Assembly: GCA_937894065.1 (NCBI GenBank)
Contig: CALCST010000029.1
Span: 1-15,570, forward strand
Direction of reading: 5' to 3'
DNA length: 15,570 nt
DNA from: an uncultured Parabacteroides sp.
GTDB lineage: Bacteria; Bacteroidota; Bacteroidia; Bacteroidales; Tannerellaceae
In this document: one piece after another, positions 1-7,094 of the stretch
How the letters are laid out: each line of letters opens with the position of its first letter
How positions within the stretch are numbered: position 1 is the stretch's first letter
Translations under genes and position numbers: made by a program
Notes under the pieces: generated by a model
What the model was told of the DNA's origin: nothing
The model's input: the letters and a program-made list of their open reading frames with translations, nothing else
The model's database searches: none

Positions 1-112
1 CTTCAGCTTTCGGAATTTCGCTTGGATTTACCAACCTCACCTATCTCTGACAGAACCACTTTCCTTCGCCTCTTCATCATGTTGACTACCGCATCTCTCT
101 CGATTGCAGGTG

Positions 113-143
113 CAAAAGTAGAACGGATTTTTGAATCTGCAAA
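113..143 (-). promoter_or_regulatory. Strong leftward Bacteroidota-type promoter
   Basis: On the minus strand a TTTG (complement of 140-143) is followed by exactly 19 bases and then TACTTTTG (complement of 113-120). This fits the primary-sigma consensus of Bacteroidota, TTTG-N19-TAnnTTTG, at every fixed position, and is the best promoter match I found in the window. Transcription would start near position 105 and run off the left edge, so the gene it serves is not visible. Confidence 0.65.
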
Positions 144-220
144 ATATTTTGGGAAGAAATTTTAAATTATTTTCAAGTTTTGCTGAGTATCAGAGAAATA
201 GAAAGGGAAGTTTTTTAGGG

Positions 221-243
221 GACAAGTTGACGAGGAAACAAGG
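221..243. repeat. Fragment of the thyA-folA flanking repeat
   Basis: The 12-mer caagttgacgag (223-234) is identical to 6870-6881 inside and beside the left arm of the large inverted repeat. It is followed by gaaacaagg, matching gaacaagg there. The intervening 9-base unit ttgacaagt is absent, as if one internal repeat unit had been lost. This points to a dispersed intergenic sequence family with at least four occurrences in the window. Confidence 0.5.
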
Positions 244-378
244 ATACAAAAAACTGCTCCTTATAAGCTGAAGACCTTATACATCCAGACTAGGCGTAAT
301 TACCTCTATATAACCGTTAGCGTGATTAAATCAGCACATATTAAATTCAGCCAATAGGTCTTTGAGAATGAATAGTTT

Positions 379-1533
379 TTATTCTTTATGTTTAATAAGC
401 ATAATTACCGGATTATCGTCTTCTTCTAAATTTGAAGCAATCTCTTTCAATTTCCCTTTTAATTTCCCCTCTTTATATTTTTCAACAAGTTCCCATGCTT
501 CTAAGAATTGCGAAGTAGGAATTTTACTATTCAACGGCCTTGACTTTAAGAACGCTTCCTGCTTATAAGAGTAATCTCCATTATATACCTTATATCTAAA
601 CAATTTGTTTTCCTGTTTATCATATACAATATCTGTTGCATTAAATTCCATTGTTTTTTCAACCGCTTCTACAAAGTAATACCGGTCCGTAAATAAGGTT
701 GGAAACAAGAATACTTCCGGGTTCAAAGTCTGGACAGATGGAGTTCTTGCAATAATTGGCCCCATTGCCCCATTGGGCGTATATTGATAAACTGTATCAG
801 CAGAGTATTCAGCTAACACATAATTATTGAAATAAGGAATCAATGGATGCGATGTTGAAGGGGCATAAGCGTAATACATACCACTATCATCAGCTGGAGT
901 TCTTATGATTATACTCTTTTTATCCTTAAAAGGAATCTGAATTTTTTCTATCATATGCCCATTTTGTTTGGAAATTAAAACAAATGACTCTGTTGATCGA
1001 ACTGTAGGATTATCTATATTAAGGCAAATTAAATACTCTTTGTCGAAATTGAATATTTCACCAAACATATAGTCATCTTCCCATGAAATCCTACGTTTAA
1101 AATTCCCTTCTAAATCATATACAACTATTTTACGGGCATAAGTATCACTCACATACAATTCATCATTCTCTTCATCCAAGACAAAGCCTAATGCAGAAGT
1201 ATATTCTTCTCCACTTTGTCCTTTATGATTTATTTTTCTTATAGATTTCCCTGTTTTTCGATCGAAAAGAAATATATTGCCATCTGAAGCATGGTTCGTA
1301 GCAAGAATCAAATTCTCACCAACATGCCAAACGCTTCCAGAACAAAGAATACTATCTGTGGTTTCCAATGGGATATACTCCACATCCATAAAATCCTGAA
1401 GAATTAATTCTTTTAACGGATAGTTCGCTGTAACATCAATAGTTACAAAATCGTCGGCCTGTTTATTTTCTAAACAAGCTGATAAAAATATCATCAAAAA
1501 TGATGAAATAAAAATCATACAAAATTTATTCAT
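379..1533 (-). CDS. 6-bladed beta-propeller lipoprotein
   Basis: The product is 384 residues. It opens with a lipoprotein signal peptide: Met-Asn-Lys, a hydrophobic core and the lipobox LSAC, placing the lipidated Cys at residue 20. The mature part has repeated beta-propeller-like segments, for example GNIFLFDRKTGKSIRKI near residues 84-100, DELYVSDTYARKIVVYDLEG near 124-143, and a late segment containing DRYYFVEAVE. This matches the 6-bladed beta-propeller lipoproteins (DUF4934/BF3164-like) common in Bacteroidales. No enzymatic activity is established for most members, and I see no catalytic motif. It is probably anchored in the outer membrane or periplasmic leaflet. The ATG at 1533 is chosen because it gives a complete signal peptide. 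A possible small ORF and a candidate promoter lie upstream in the same direction. The family call is by recognition, and the precise role is unknown. Confidence 0.8.
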   Translation of the reverse strand: MNKFCMIFISSFLMIFLSACLENKQADDFVTIDVTANYPLKELILQDFMDVEYIPLETTDSILCSGSVWHVGENLILATNHASDGNIFLFDRKTGKSIRKINHKGQSGEEYTSALGFVLDEENDELYVSDTYARKIVVYDLEGNFKRRISWEDDYMFGEIFNFDKEYLICLNIDNPTVRSTESFVLISKQNGHMIEKIQIPFKDKKSIIIRTPADDSGMYYAYAPSTSHPLIPYFNNYVLAEYSADTVYQYTPNGAMGPIIARTPSVQTLNPEVFLFPTLFTDRYYFVEAVEKTMEFNATDIVYDKQENKLFRYKVYNGDYSYKQEAFLKSRPLNSKIPTSQFLEAWELVEKYKEGKLKGKLKEIASNLEEDDNPVIMLIKHKE

Positions 1534-1704
1534 GGTAAATATGATTTATAATTTAACATTACACATATTAGAACTACTTATTTTTGATTTCGTAATCGGA
1601 TAGAGAGGGGGGCAAAGCCATTTATATATACCTTTGTTATAAAGCTCTAGATCTCAAACACGAAGCCAAGATCTACACTCCTCTAATTCTTTTTATATAA
1701 TCTC

Positions 1705-1869
1705 TTATATACAACACTCTTTGGCTGAATTAAAATTTATCAAATTAGATGTGCTAAAATTCTGCCAACAGGTTAATATAAACGAAAACAAGGACAATAA
1801 ATAAAAAACTGTCCTAAAAGCAAAAGCCACAAATCGGCTCTCTAAAAATTCAATAACTAGTCTTTTCAT
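1705..1869 (-). CDS. Possible small membrane-associated ORF, 54 aa
   Basis: An ATG at 1869 opens 54 codons ending in TAA at 1705-1707. The peptide starts MKRLVIEFLESRFVAFAF and has a hydrophobic stretch at about residues 13-33, then a polar tail ending ECCI. I do not recognise a family. Two things support it: a TATATTTG -7 element 66 bp upstream in the right direction, and its position directly before a 6-bladed propeller lipoprotein, since such genes in Bacteroidales often follow a small ORF. It lacks the NVEALA motif of the best known such peptides. Against it: its length, the AT-rich surroundings, and a 171-bp gap to the next gene. It could be chance. Confidence 0.3.
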   Translation of the reverse strand: MKRLVIEFLESRFVAFAFRTVFYLLSLFSFILTCWQNFSTSNLINFNSAKECCI

Positions 1870-1934
1870 AAATCTCACTTTTATTTTTAATAAAAATAAT
1901 ACTCAAAACCGCACCACAATCTACCATTCAGTCA

Positions 1935-1965
1935 CAAATATACTAACATTTCGTAAGAACTAAAT
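1935..1965 (-). promoter_or_regulatory. Candidate leftward promoter for the small ORF and propeller gene
   Basis: The complement of 1935-1942 reads TATATTTG, an exact fit to TAnnTTTG. The upstream box is weaker: TTTA (complement of 1961-1964) with an 18-base spacer. Transcription would begin near 1928 and reach the ATG at 1869, then the propeller gene at 1533. In such AT-rich DNA an 8-base match can be chance. Confidence 0.4.
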
Positions 1966-2066
1966 AAACAATAAATTATTTTTACTTTTCTTATTATATA
2001 TTCATCACAAAGGCACATCATTTTTATTACAATTATTTGATTACTTCTACGAAATAATAATATCAG

Positions 2067-2146
2067 CTCACCTAGGTGAGTTAATCGGCTCACCTAGGTG
2101 GATTGATTGGCTCACCTAGGTGAGTTGATTAACCCACCTATGTGAA
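2067..2146. repeat. Four-copy 14-bp palindrome array, exact 22-bp period
   Basis: Copies start at 2067, 2089, 2111 and 2133, so the period is exactly 22 bp. Copies 1 and 3 are the perfect palindrome CTCACCTAGGTGAG. Copy 2 ends GGA instead of GAG, and copy 4 is CCCACCTATGTGAA. The 8-base spacers are related but not identical: ttaatcgg, ttgattgg, ttgattaa. The array lies between two divergent genes, about 220 bp upstream of the -7 element of the PorE-like gene. Exact phasing near two helical turns suits side-by-side binding of a dimeric protein on one face of the DNA. It is too short and regular for a CRISPR array. Confidence 0.85.
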
Positions 2147-2199
2147 TCGATATTTTGATTAGCATTGATGTAAGAAATAATAACAATAAAAGGCAATAA

Positions 2200-2366
2200 T
2201 CATTATAATAAAATCCTTACATCTTTGATAGTAAATGTTTGACTGATGTCATATAACTCAAGTTAAGAATACTAAACTTTCTGTTTACGAATTGGCATGA
2301 ATACATATTGGTAAAAGTTTGTGATAAGGTTTGTCAAACAGTATTCACAATTCATTATAATAAAAT
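2200..2366. repeat. 15-bp direct repeat associated with promoter-like sequence
   Basis: The 15-mer tcattataataaaat occurs at 2200-2214 and again at 2352-2366. Each copy is followed at nearly the same distance by atctttg (2221-2227 and 2371-2377). Only the second copy completes the -7 consensus as TATCTTTG; the first reads CATCTTTG. This looks like a duplicated promoter segment in which one copy has decayed, or a paired regulator site. Confidence 0.5.
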
Positions 2367-2369
2367 GAA

Positions 2370-2377
2370 TATCTTTG
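2370..2377 (+). promoter_or_regulatory. -7 element of the PorE-like gene
   Basis: TATCTTTG fits TAnnTTTG and lies 33 bp before the ATG at 2411. No TTTG sits at the expected -33 spacing, so the promoter may rely on an activator. The element covers an alternative in-frame TTG at 2375, which argues against that TTG being the start. Confidence 0.5.
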
Positions 2378-2410
2378 CCGTTATATAACTATTATTTACA
2401 AAGGTTTCGT

Positions 2411-4387
2411 ATGAAACATATAATCATCCATACATTATACATATTTACAATAGCCTCATTATTATTCTCGTGTAAATCAGCAAAACTAAGTGATGCTGAA
2501 GAAAAACACAGAATTGGAGAATATTATGAAGCAGCAGCAATTTACAGAAGAGTTTACACCAAGACATCTCCTAAGAAAAGAGACTTGCGTGGTTATATAG
2601 CATTCAGAATGGCAGAATGCAACAGACTGATAAACAGTACACCTAAAGCACTTAGCGGATATATGAACGCATTAAGATATGACTATCCGGACAGCATTGT
2701 ATATTTAAGGATAGGACAAATGCAGCATAAAAGCGGGAAATATGCCGAAGCCATAAAAAATTATGATTTATACCTGATGCACGATCCGGGAAGCGAACTA
2801 GCTATGAACGGAGTTGAAGGAGCACAAAAAGCTCTGGAATGGAAAAAGAATCCAACACGCTATGAAGTGAAGCGAATGGATAAATTCAATTCCAGACGTG
2901 GGGAATTCAGTCCGATGCTTGCCGGAACAGACTATGACCAGCTGTATTTCGCCTCATCAAGAAGCAAAGATAAAGAAGCTAAAATCAGTGCAATAACCGG
3001 ACAGAACAATAACAATTTCTATCTGGTAAAAAAAGATGAACAAGGGAACTGGCTTGCTCCCGAAGAACTTGAAGACGAAGTAAACACTGAATTTGACGAA
3101 GGAACACCGTCTTTCTCTCCTGACGGAAATACAATGTACTATACTTATTGCTCACAGGCTCCAGATGGAGACAGAACTGCAGAAATATACCAATCGTCCC
3201 GAAGCAGTGCCAAATGGGGAAAAGGGAACAGAGTTGCTTTGGTGAAAGACTCAGTGACTCCGCTTGCTCATCCGGCAATGTCTCCTGATGGTAAATATAT
3301 ATATTTCACTTCTGACGTAGTGGGCGGACAAGGAGGAAAAGATTTATACAGAGCAAGGGTGAAAGGTAATGACTTCGGACCCATGGAAAACTTAGGCGAG
3401 GGAATAAATACTCCAGGAGATGAAATGTTTCCTTATGTGCGTGATTCCGTAACACTATATTTTGCATCAAACGGACATCCGGGAATGGGCGGTCTGGATT
3501 TATTCAAAGCTACACTAGACAGCACAAATCATTGGAAAGTGGAAAATATGGGATGGCCTATAAATTCTTTTTCCGATGACTTTGGAATAACTTTTGAAGG
3601 AAAGAAAGAAAAAGGATTTTTCTCGTCAAACAGAAATGATGCCCGCGGTTACGACCACATATATTCTTTTGAATTGCCGACTATTACGGTTAAAATTGAG
3701 GGTATTGTATTCGATGTTGATGAAGTTCCAATTGAGAATGCAACAGTGAGAATTGTGGGCCGTGACGGTATGAATGCAAAAGTCCAGACTTTGAAAAGTG
3801 GAAACTATTCCGTTGAGTTGGAACGAGACATTCGCTACGTGATGATGGCAAGCGCACGTGGATATCTTAATCAGAATTTTGAGCTGAAAACCGATGCAGA
3901 GGAAAAGAGCGAAACATATATAGTGGATTTCTACCTTTCGCCTATCAGCAAACCTGTCGTAATAGAAAACATATTCTATGATTTCGACAAGGCAACTCTA
4001 CGTCCGGAATCAAAGAAAGCTCTCGATGAGATGATAAAGATGCTAAACGACAATCCTAACGTAACAATTGAACTTGGAGCACATACCGACCGCAAAGGTT
4101 CAGACAAATATAACGAGAAACTTGCACAGCGACGTGCACAGTCTGTCGTTGACTATCTGATTGAAGGCGGTATTGCAGCAGACCGTCTGGAAGCTAAAGG
4201 CTATGGAGAAAGTGTTCCTAAAACTATAAACAAGAAAATGGCTAAGGAATTTGACTTCCTGAAAGAGGGTGATGTGCTTACAGAAGAGTTCATTCTGAAA
4301 CTTACACCGGAGCAGCAAGAAGCAGCAGACCAAATCAACAGAAGAACAGAATTCAAGGTTTTGAGAACTAATTATAATTTGTTCTAG
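2411..4387 (+). CDS. PorE-like TPR/PD40/CRD/OmpA lipoprotein
   Basis: The ATG at 2411 gives 658 residues and a clean lipoprotein signal with lipobox LFSC, Cys21; an in-frame TTG at 2375 lies inside the promoter. Domains in order: TPR-like helices (about 25-150); a PD40/WD40-like beta-propeller (about 155-415) with repeated SPDG and YFAS/YFTS strands, for example near 231, 286 and 339; a carboxypeptidase-regulatory-like beta-sandwich (about 424-505); and a C-terminal OmpA peptidoglycan-binding domain (about 517-658). The OmpA domain has FYDFDKATLRPES, HTDRKG with Asp560, and NEKLAQRRA with Arg575, the residues expected to hold diaminopimelate. This is the architecture and size of PorE (Porphyromonas gingivalis PG1058), a type IX secretion component bridging outer membrane and peptidoglycan. 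No other T9SS gene is in the window, so the secretion role is inference. A GH76 gene follows 23 bp downstream. Confidence 0.85.
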   Translation: MKHIIIHTLYIFTIASLLFSCKSAKLSDAEEKHRIGEYYEAAAIYRRVYTKTSPKKRDLRGYIAFRMAECNRLINSTPKALSGYMNALRYDYPDSIVYLRIGQMQHKSGKYAEAIKNYDLYLMHDPGSELAMNGVEGAQKALEWKKNPTRYEVKRMDKFNSRRGEFSPMLAGTDYDQLYFASSRSKDKEAKISAITGQNNNNFYLVKKDEQGNWLAPEELEDEVNTEFDEGTPSFSPDGNTMYYTYCSQAPDGDRTAEIYQSSRSSAKWGKGNRVALVKDSVTPLAHPAMSPDGKYIYFTSDVVGGQGGKDLYRARVKGNDFGPMENLGEGINTPGDEMFPYVRDSVTLYFASNGHPGMGGLDLFKATLDSTNHWKVENMGWPINSFSDDFGITFEGKKEKGFFSSNRNDARGYDHIYSFELPTITVKIEGIVFDVDEVPIENATVRIVGRDGMNAKVQTLKSGNYSVELERDIRYVMMASARGYLNQNFELKTDAEEKSETYIVDFYLSPISKPVVIENIFYDFDKATLRPESKKALDEMIKMLNDNPNVTIELGAHTDRKGSDKYNEKLAQRRAQSVVDYLIEGGIAADRLEAKGYGESVPKTINKKMAKEFDFLKEGDVLTEEFILKLTPEQQEAADQINRRTEFKVLRTNYNLF

Positions 4388-4410
4388 AACCTGTTTAAAG
4401 TTAACTATAA

Positions 4411-5595
4411 ATGAAGAAATACAAAATGATTATGATATCACTCCTTTTTGCAGGAATGATATCATGCAAAGAAGAAGCCAGACAGGCAGAACAAGTGAAT
4501 TATGAGATAGCAGTTGCAGACTCGATGTTGCAGAATATATTGGATAAATATAATGTAGAAAAATATGGACTGCTGTCTGAAACTTATCCGGTAAATCCGG
4601 AAAACAAAGTGACTTATCTTGCAGAAGGAACAGAACAATTAAGAAACCAGGAGGTTTCGTTCCTTTGGCCCTATTCCGGGATTTTGTCCGGATGTATATC
4701 TCTTTACAGAACAACCGGAGATAAAAAGTATCTGAAAATACTTGAAGAAAGAATAATACCGGGAGTGGAACTTTATTGGGATGGCGACAGACTTCCAGCC
4801 TGTTATCAAAGCTATCCGAAATTCAATGGAAACAGTGATCGTTTTTATGATGACAACGATTGGATTGCAATAGATTTCTGCGACCTATACGAACTGACTG
4901 AAAACAAAGCTTATTTGGAGAAAGCCAAACAACTCTACGATTATATTTTCAGTGGCTGGGATGAAAAGCTTGGTGGCGGAATATATTGGTGTGAACAGAA
5001 AAAGACATCCAAGAATACTTGCTCAAACGCACCGGCAACTGTCCTTTGCATGAAACTATATAATATCACCAAAGACAAAACATATCTTGACCAAGCTTAT
5101 AAAGTCTACAATTGGACAAAAAACAATCTGCGTGACAGTGAAGATTTTGTATATTGGGACAATATCACTCTTGACGGAGAAGTAAATAAAGCAAAATATA
5201 CTTACAACAGCGGGCAAATGATTCTTGCCGGAGTGATGCTTTATCAGGAATCTGGAGACAAACAATATCTAGAAGATGCACAGAAGACAGCAAAAGGTGC
5301 TTATGAAAGATTTACCAGTATAAACGATAAAACGAAGTCAAGGTTTTATACTGCAAGTCCATGGTTCAATGTAATATTGCTTAGAGGCCTGACAGCATTA
5401 TACAAAATTGACGGAAATTATGAATACATAAAAACAATGGCAGATAATGCTACTTACGCATGGAAAAACAATCGCGACAAAAACGGTTTCCTCGGCAATG
5501 ACTGGAGTGGAGAAAAAATTCAGGAATATAAATGGCTGCTTGATAACGCCTGTATGGTGGAACTGTTTTCAGAAATAGGAGAAACAAAACTCTGA
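4411..5595 (+). CDS. GH76 alpha-1,6-mannanase-like lipoprotein
   Basis: The product is 394 residues with a lipoprotein signal (hydrophobic core, then MISC, Cys19), so it is probably anchored at the cell surface or in the periplasm. The mature protein shows glycoside hydrolase family 76 features: FYDDNDWIAID at about 145-155 with the adjacent Asp147-Asp148 pair that forms the catalytic site in GH76; GGGIYWCEQ near 188-196; KNTCSNAPAT near 201-210; and YTYNSGQM near 271-278. GH76 enzymes cleave alpha-1,6-mannan backbones as in yeast or mycobacterial mannans. Length is normal for the family and the (alpha/alpha) barrel repeats run to the end. It lies 23 bp after the PorE-like gene on the same strand, so co-transcription is likely, and it ends at a strong terminator. 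No SusC/SusD pair or other mannan-utilisation gene is visible, so the natural substrate is uncertain. Confidence 0.85.
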   Translation: MKKYKMIMISLLFAGMISCKEEARQAEQVNYEIAVADSMLQNILDKYNVEKYGLLSETYPVNPENKVTYLAEGTEQLRNQEVSFLWPYSGILSGCISLYRTTGDKKYLKILEERIIPGVELYWDGDRLPACYQSYPKFNGNSDRFYDDNDWIAIDFCDLYELTENKAYLEKAKQLYDYIFSGWDEKLGGGIYWCEQKKTSKNTCSNAPATVLCMKLYNITKDKTYLDQAYKVYNWTKNNLRDSEDFVYWDNITLDGEVNKAKYTYNSGQMILAGVMLYQESGDKQYLEDAQKTAKGAYERFTSINDKTKSRFYTASPWFNVILLRGLTALYKIDGNYEYIKTMADNATYAWKNNRDKNGFLGNDWSGEKIQEYKWLLDNACMVELFSEIGETKL

Positions 5596-5615
5596 TAAAA
5601 AAGTATAACAGTAAA

Positions 5616-5661
5616 AAAGGCATGTGAGAAAGAACGAATAAGATTCTTGTCACATGCCTTT
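5616..5661. terminator. Bidirectional intrinsic terminator between convergent genes
   Basis: Perfect 12-bp inverted repeat: aaaggcatgtga (5616-5627) with tcacatgccttt (5650-5661). It is followed on the plus strand by a T-rich tail. On the minus strand the A-run 5613-5618 becomes a U-run. It sits 20 bp past the GH76 stop and 28 bp past the epimerase stop, serving both convergent genes. Confidence 0.85.
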
Positions 5662-5689
5662 ATTTTATGGATGAATATTTGTCAGGATA

Positions 5690-6832
5690 TTACTTAACCA
5701 AGAACTTATAGATACAACGGCTGTAATATTTCTGTCCCGGTTCAAGAATAGTAGAAGGGAAATCAGGATGATTTGGAGAATCAGGATAATGCTGTGATTC
5801 CAGACAAATAGCACCACGGCGAGGATAAGTTGCACCTTTCTTACCTGTTTCTTCTTTCATCATGTTACCGCAATAAATCTGCAATCCCGGTTCGTTTGTG
5901 TAAACTTCCATCAAAATACCGCTAACAGGAGAATATACAGTTGCAGCAACAGCTTTTTCATCACCTTTAGTATTAAGTACCCAGTTATGGTCATAACCAC
6001 CAGCTTTAGTCAACTGATCGAAATCATCATCAATATGAGCAGAAATAACCTGAGCTTTACGCAAATCAAGAGGAGTTCCGTCCACCTTAGCTATTCCAGT
6101 TGGGATAAGTTTGTCATCAACCGGAGTATACTGGTCTGCATTTACATATAATTCATGATCCATGATAGTTGAACCAGGAACACCAGACAAGTTGAAATAA
6201 CTGTGGTTAGTCAGGTTGACTACAGTTTTCTGATCAGTAGTTGCTTCATATTTGATATCGATGGCATTGTCGTCAGTCAAAGTATAAGTTACCTTTATAT
6301 TAAGATTGCCAGGGAAACCAGCTTCACCATCTTTAGATAAATAAGTAAGTTCAACAGACTGAGGAGAAACCTGATTTGCATCCCACATCTGACGGTCGTA
6401 TCCGTTAGGTCCGCCATGCAGACAGTTAGTTCCGTCGTTCTGAGGCAAAGTATATTCTTTTCCGTCAATTTTGAATTTACCTTCAGCAATACGGTTGCCA
6501 TAACGGCCAATCAAAGCACCGAAGTTTCCTGAACTAGCCAAATAAGCCTGAATGCTGTCATAACCAAGCACAACATCTGTCATTTTTCCATTCTTATCCG
6601 GAACCATAACAGAAACCAAACGTCCACCCCAGTTTGTAACACAAGCCTCAGCACCTTTTGCATTTTTAAGAACATATAGTTCTGTCTGCTTGTTTTCAAC
6701 TGTGGTAACAAAATCTGATTTATACAAACCTGATAAAGTGGCTTCTTCCTGTGGAGCCTGCTGCTGTTGTTGTTTGCCTCCGCAAGACATCAACATTGTC
6801 ATTGCCATTACGGCCATACATAGTTTATTCAT
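5690..6832 (-). CDS. galM: Secreted lipoprotein aldose 1-epimerase (mutarotase)
   Basis: The product is 380 residues. It interconverts alpha and beta anomers of aldoses such as galactose or glucose. The N-terminus is a lipoprotein signal with lipobox LMSC (Cys17), followed by a five-Gln run and a short linker, so this copy is exported, as is common in Bacteroidota. Family motifs are intact: NCLHGGPNGYD with His139, NLTNHSYFNLSG with His210, GGYDHNW with Asp281, and ICLESQHYPDSPNHPDFP with Glu345. These correspond to the catalytic histidines, a sugar-contacting Asp and the general base Glu of GalM. The gene is transcribed leftward, ends at the shared terminator at 5616-5661, and has a 105-bp repeat-derived segment starting 40 bp before its start codon. 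Substrate is not decided by sequence; the gene name follows the family. Confidence 0.92.
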   Translation of the reverse strand: MNKLCMAVMAMTMLMSCGGKQQQQQAPQEEATLSGLYKSDFVTTVENKQTELYVLKNAKGAEACVTNWGGRLVSVMVPDKNGKMTDVVLGYDSIQAYLASSGNFGALIGRYGNRIAEGKFKIDGKEYTLPQNDGTNCLHGGPNGYDRQMWDANQVSPQSVELTYLSKDGEAGFPGNLNIKVTYTLTDDNAIDIKYEATTDQKTVVNLTNHSYFNLSGVPGSTIMDHELYVNADQYTPVDDKLIPTGIAKVDGTPLDLRKAQVISAHIDDDFDQLTKAGGYDHNWVLNTKGDEKAVAATVYSPVSGILMEVYTNEPGLQIYCGNMMKEETGKKGATYPRRGAICLESQHYPDSPNHPDFPSTILEPGQKYYSRCIYKFLVK

Positions 6833-6871
6833 ATATTTTAGTTTTTAAGTTTGTTAGTTTTTGAGTTAACA

Positions 6872-6976
6872 AGTTGACGAGTTGACAAGTGAACAAGGTT
6901 AACTGTAGTGACTGAATAGTATCGGCATTTAACTCCTTCTACCTTCCAATAACTCCTCCTTAACTTCTTGACTCCT
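6872..6976. repeat. Left arm of 105-bp inverted repeat flanking thyA-folA
   Basis: This arm aligns without gaps to the reverse complement of 8522-8626; by hand I count 90 of 105 matching positions. Internally it is built of short direct repeats, such as agttgac/gagttgac and variants of aactcctt. With small gaps the similarity continues on both sides: a gttttt run on the galM side and acttct beyond one extra unit on the other. Relative to the leftward epimerase gene, the agttgacgag end faces the start codon, exactly as in the other arm relative to the macroglobulin gene. Confidence 0.85.
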
Positions 6977-7048
6977 TAACTCCTTGACTTCTAAATCCCT
7001 TAACTCCTCAACTCCTTCCTTCTATATTCTTCTTTCAAAAAAATCCCC

Positions 7049-7056
7049 CAAATATA
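7049..7056 (-). promoter_or_regulatory. Possible -7 element for the epimerase gene
   Basis: The complement reads TATATTTG, matching TAnnTTTG, about 217 bp before the epimerase start. If used, the whole 105-bp repeat would lie in the 5' untranslated region. No -33 TTTG is present at the right spacing. It is only 13 bp from the thyA -7 element on the other strand. Confidence 0.3.
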
Positions 7057-7069
7057 TCGAGTTTTTTGT

Positions 7070-7077
7070 TATTTTTG
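7070..7077 (+). promoter_or_regulatory. -7 element of thyA
   Basis: TATTTTTG matches TAnnTTTG and ends 17 bp before the thyA ATG at 7095, implying a leader of about 10 nucleotides. No good -33 box is seen. It makes the in-frame extension back to 6984 very unlikely to be translated. Confidence 0.5.
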
Positions 7078-7094
7078 TGGGAAAATGTAGAAAA

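Larger units (their letters stand above)
1..378. other. Left-edge region without a supported gene
   Basis: I see no convincing coding region here. The leftward strand below the promoter at 113-143 has an open frame with ATGs at 80 and 77 and a stop at 5-3, giving only about 25 codons of a basic peptide (MMKRRRKVV...), which I do not regard as a supported gene. It may be the leader of something beyond the left edge. Positions 221-243 carry a short fragment of the repeat that flanks thyA-folA. No tRNA or rRNA is recognisable. Confidence 0.5.
1534..2410. other. Long divergent intergenic region
   Basis: This 877-bp AT-rich region separates the leftward propeller gene from the rightward PorE-like gene. 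It holds a possible 54-codon leftward ORF, one candidate leftward promoter, a 7-bp inverted repeat (tagatct 1648-1654 with agatcta 1669-1675), the four-copy 22-bp palindrome array (2067-2146), an 8-bp inverted repeat (gatgtaag 2167-2174 with cttacatc 2216-2223), a 15-bp direct repeat and a rightward -7 element. I see no large coding region in it. Confidence 0.7.

Noticed and set aside
331..1757. Short inverted similarity around the propeller gene (agcacat...attcagccaa at 331-352 and the complement of 1721-1756)
   Set aside because: Only 7 and 10-11 base blocks match and the gap between them differs by about 12 bases. In AT-rich DNA this may be chance, and no element boundary is seen.
2067..2146. 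Mini CRISPR array
   Set aside because: The repeat unit is 14 bp and palindromic, and the spacers are 8 bp and similar to each other. There are no cas genes nearby.
6984..7094. N-terminal extension of thyA from an upstream ATG
   Set aside because: It runs through intergenic low-complexity DNA and the -7 element. ThyA is complete at 264 residues from 7095.
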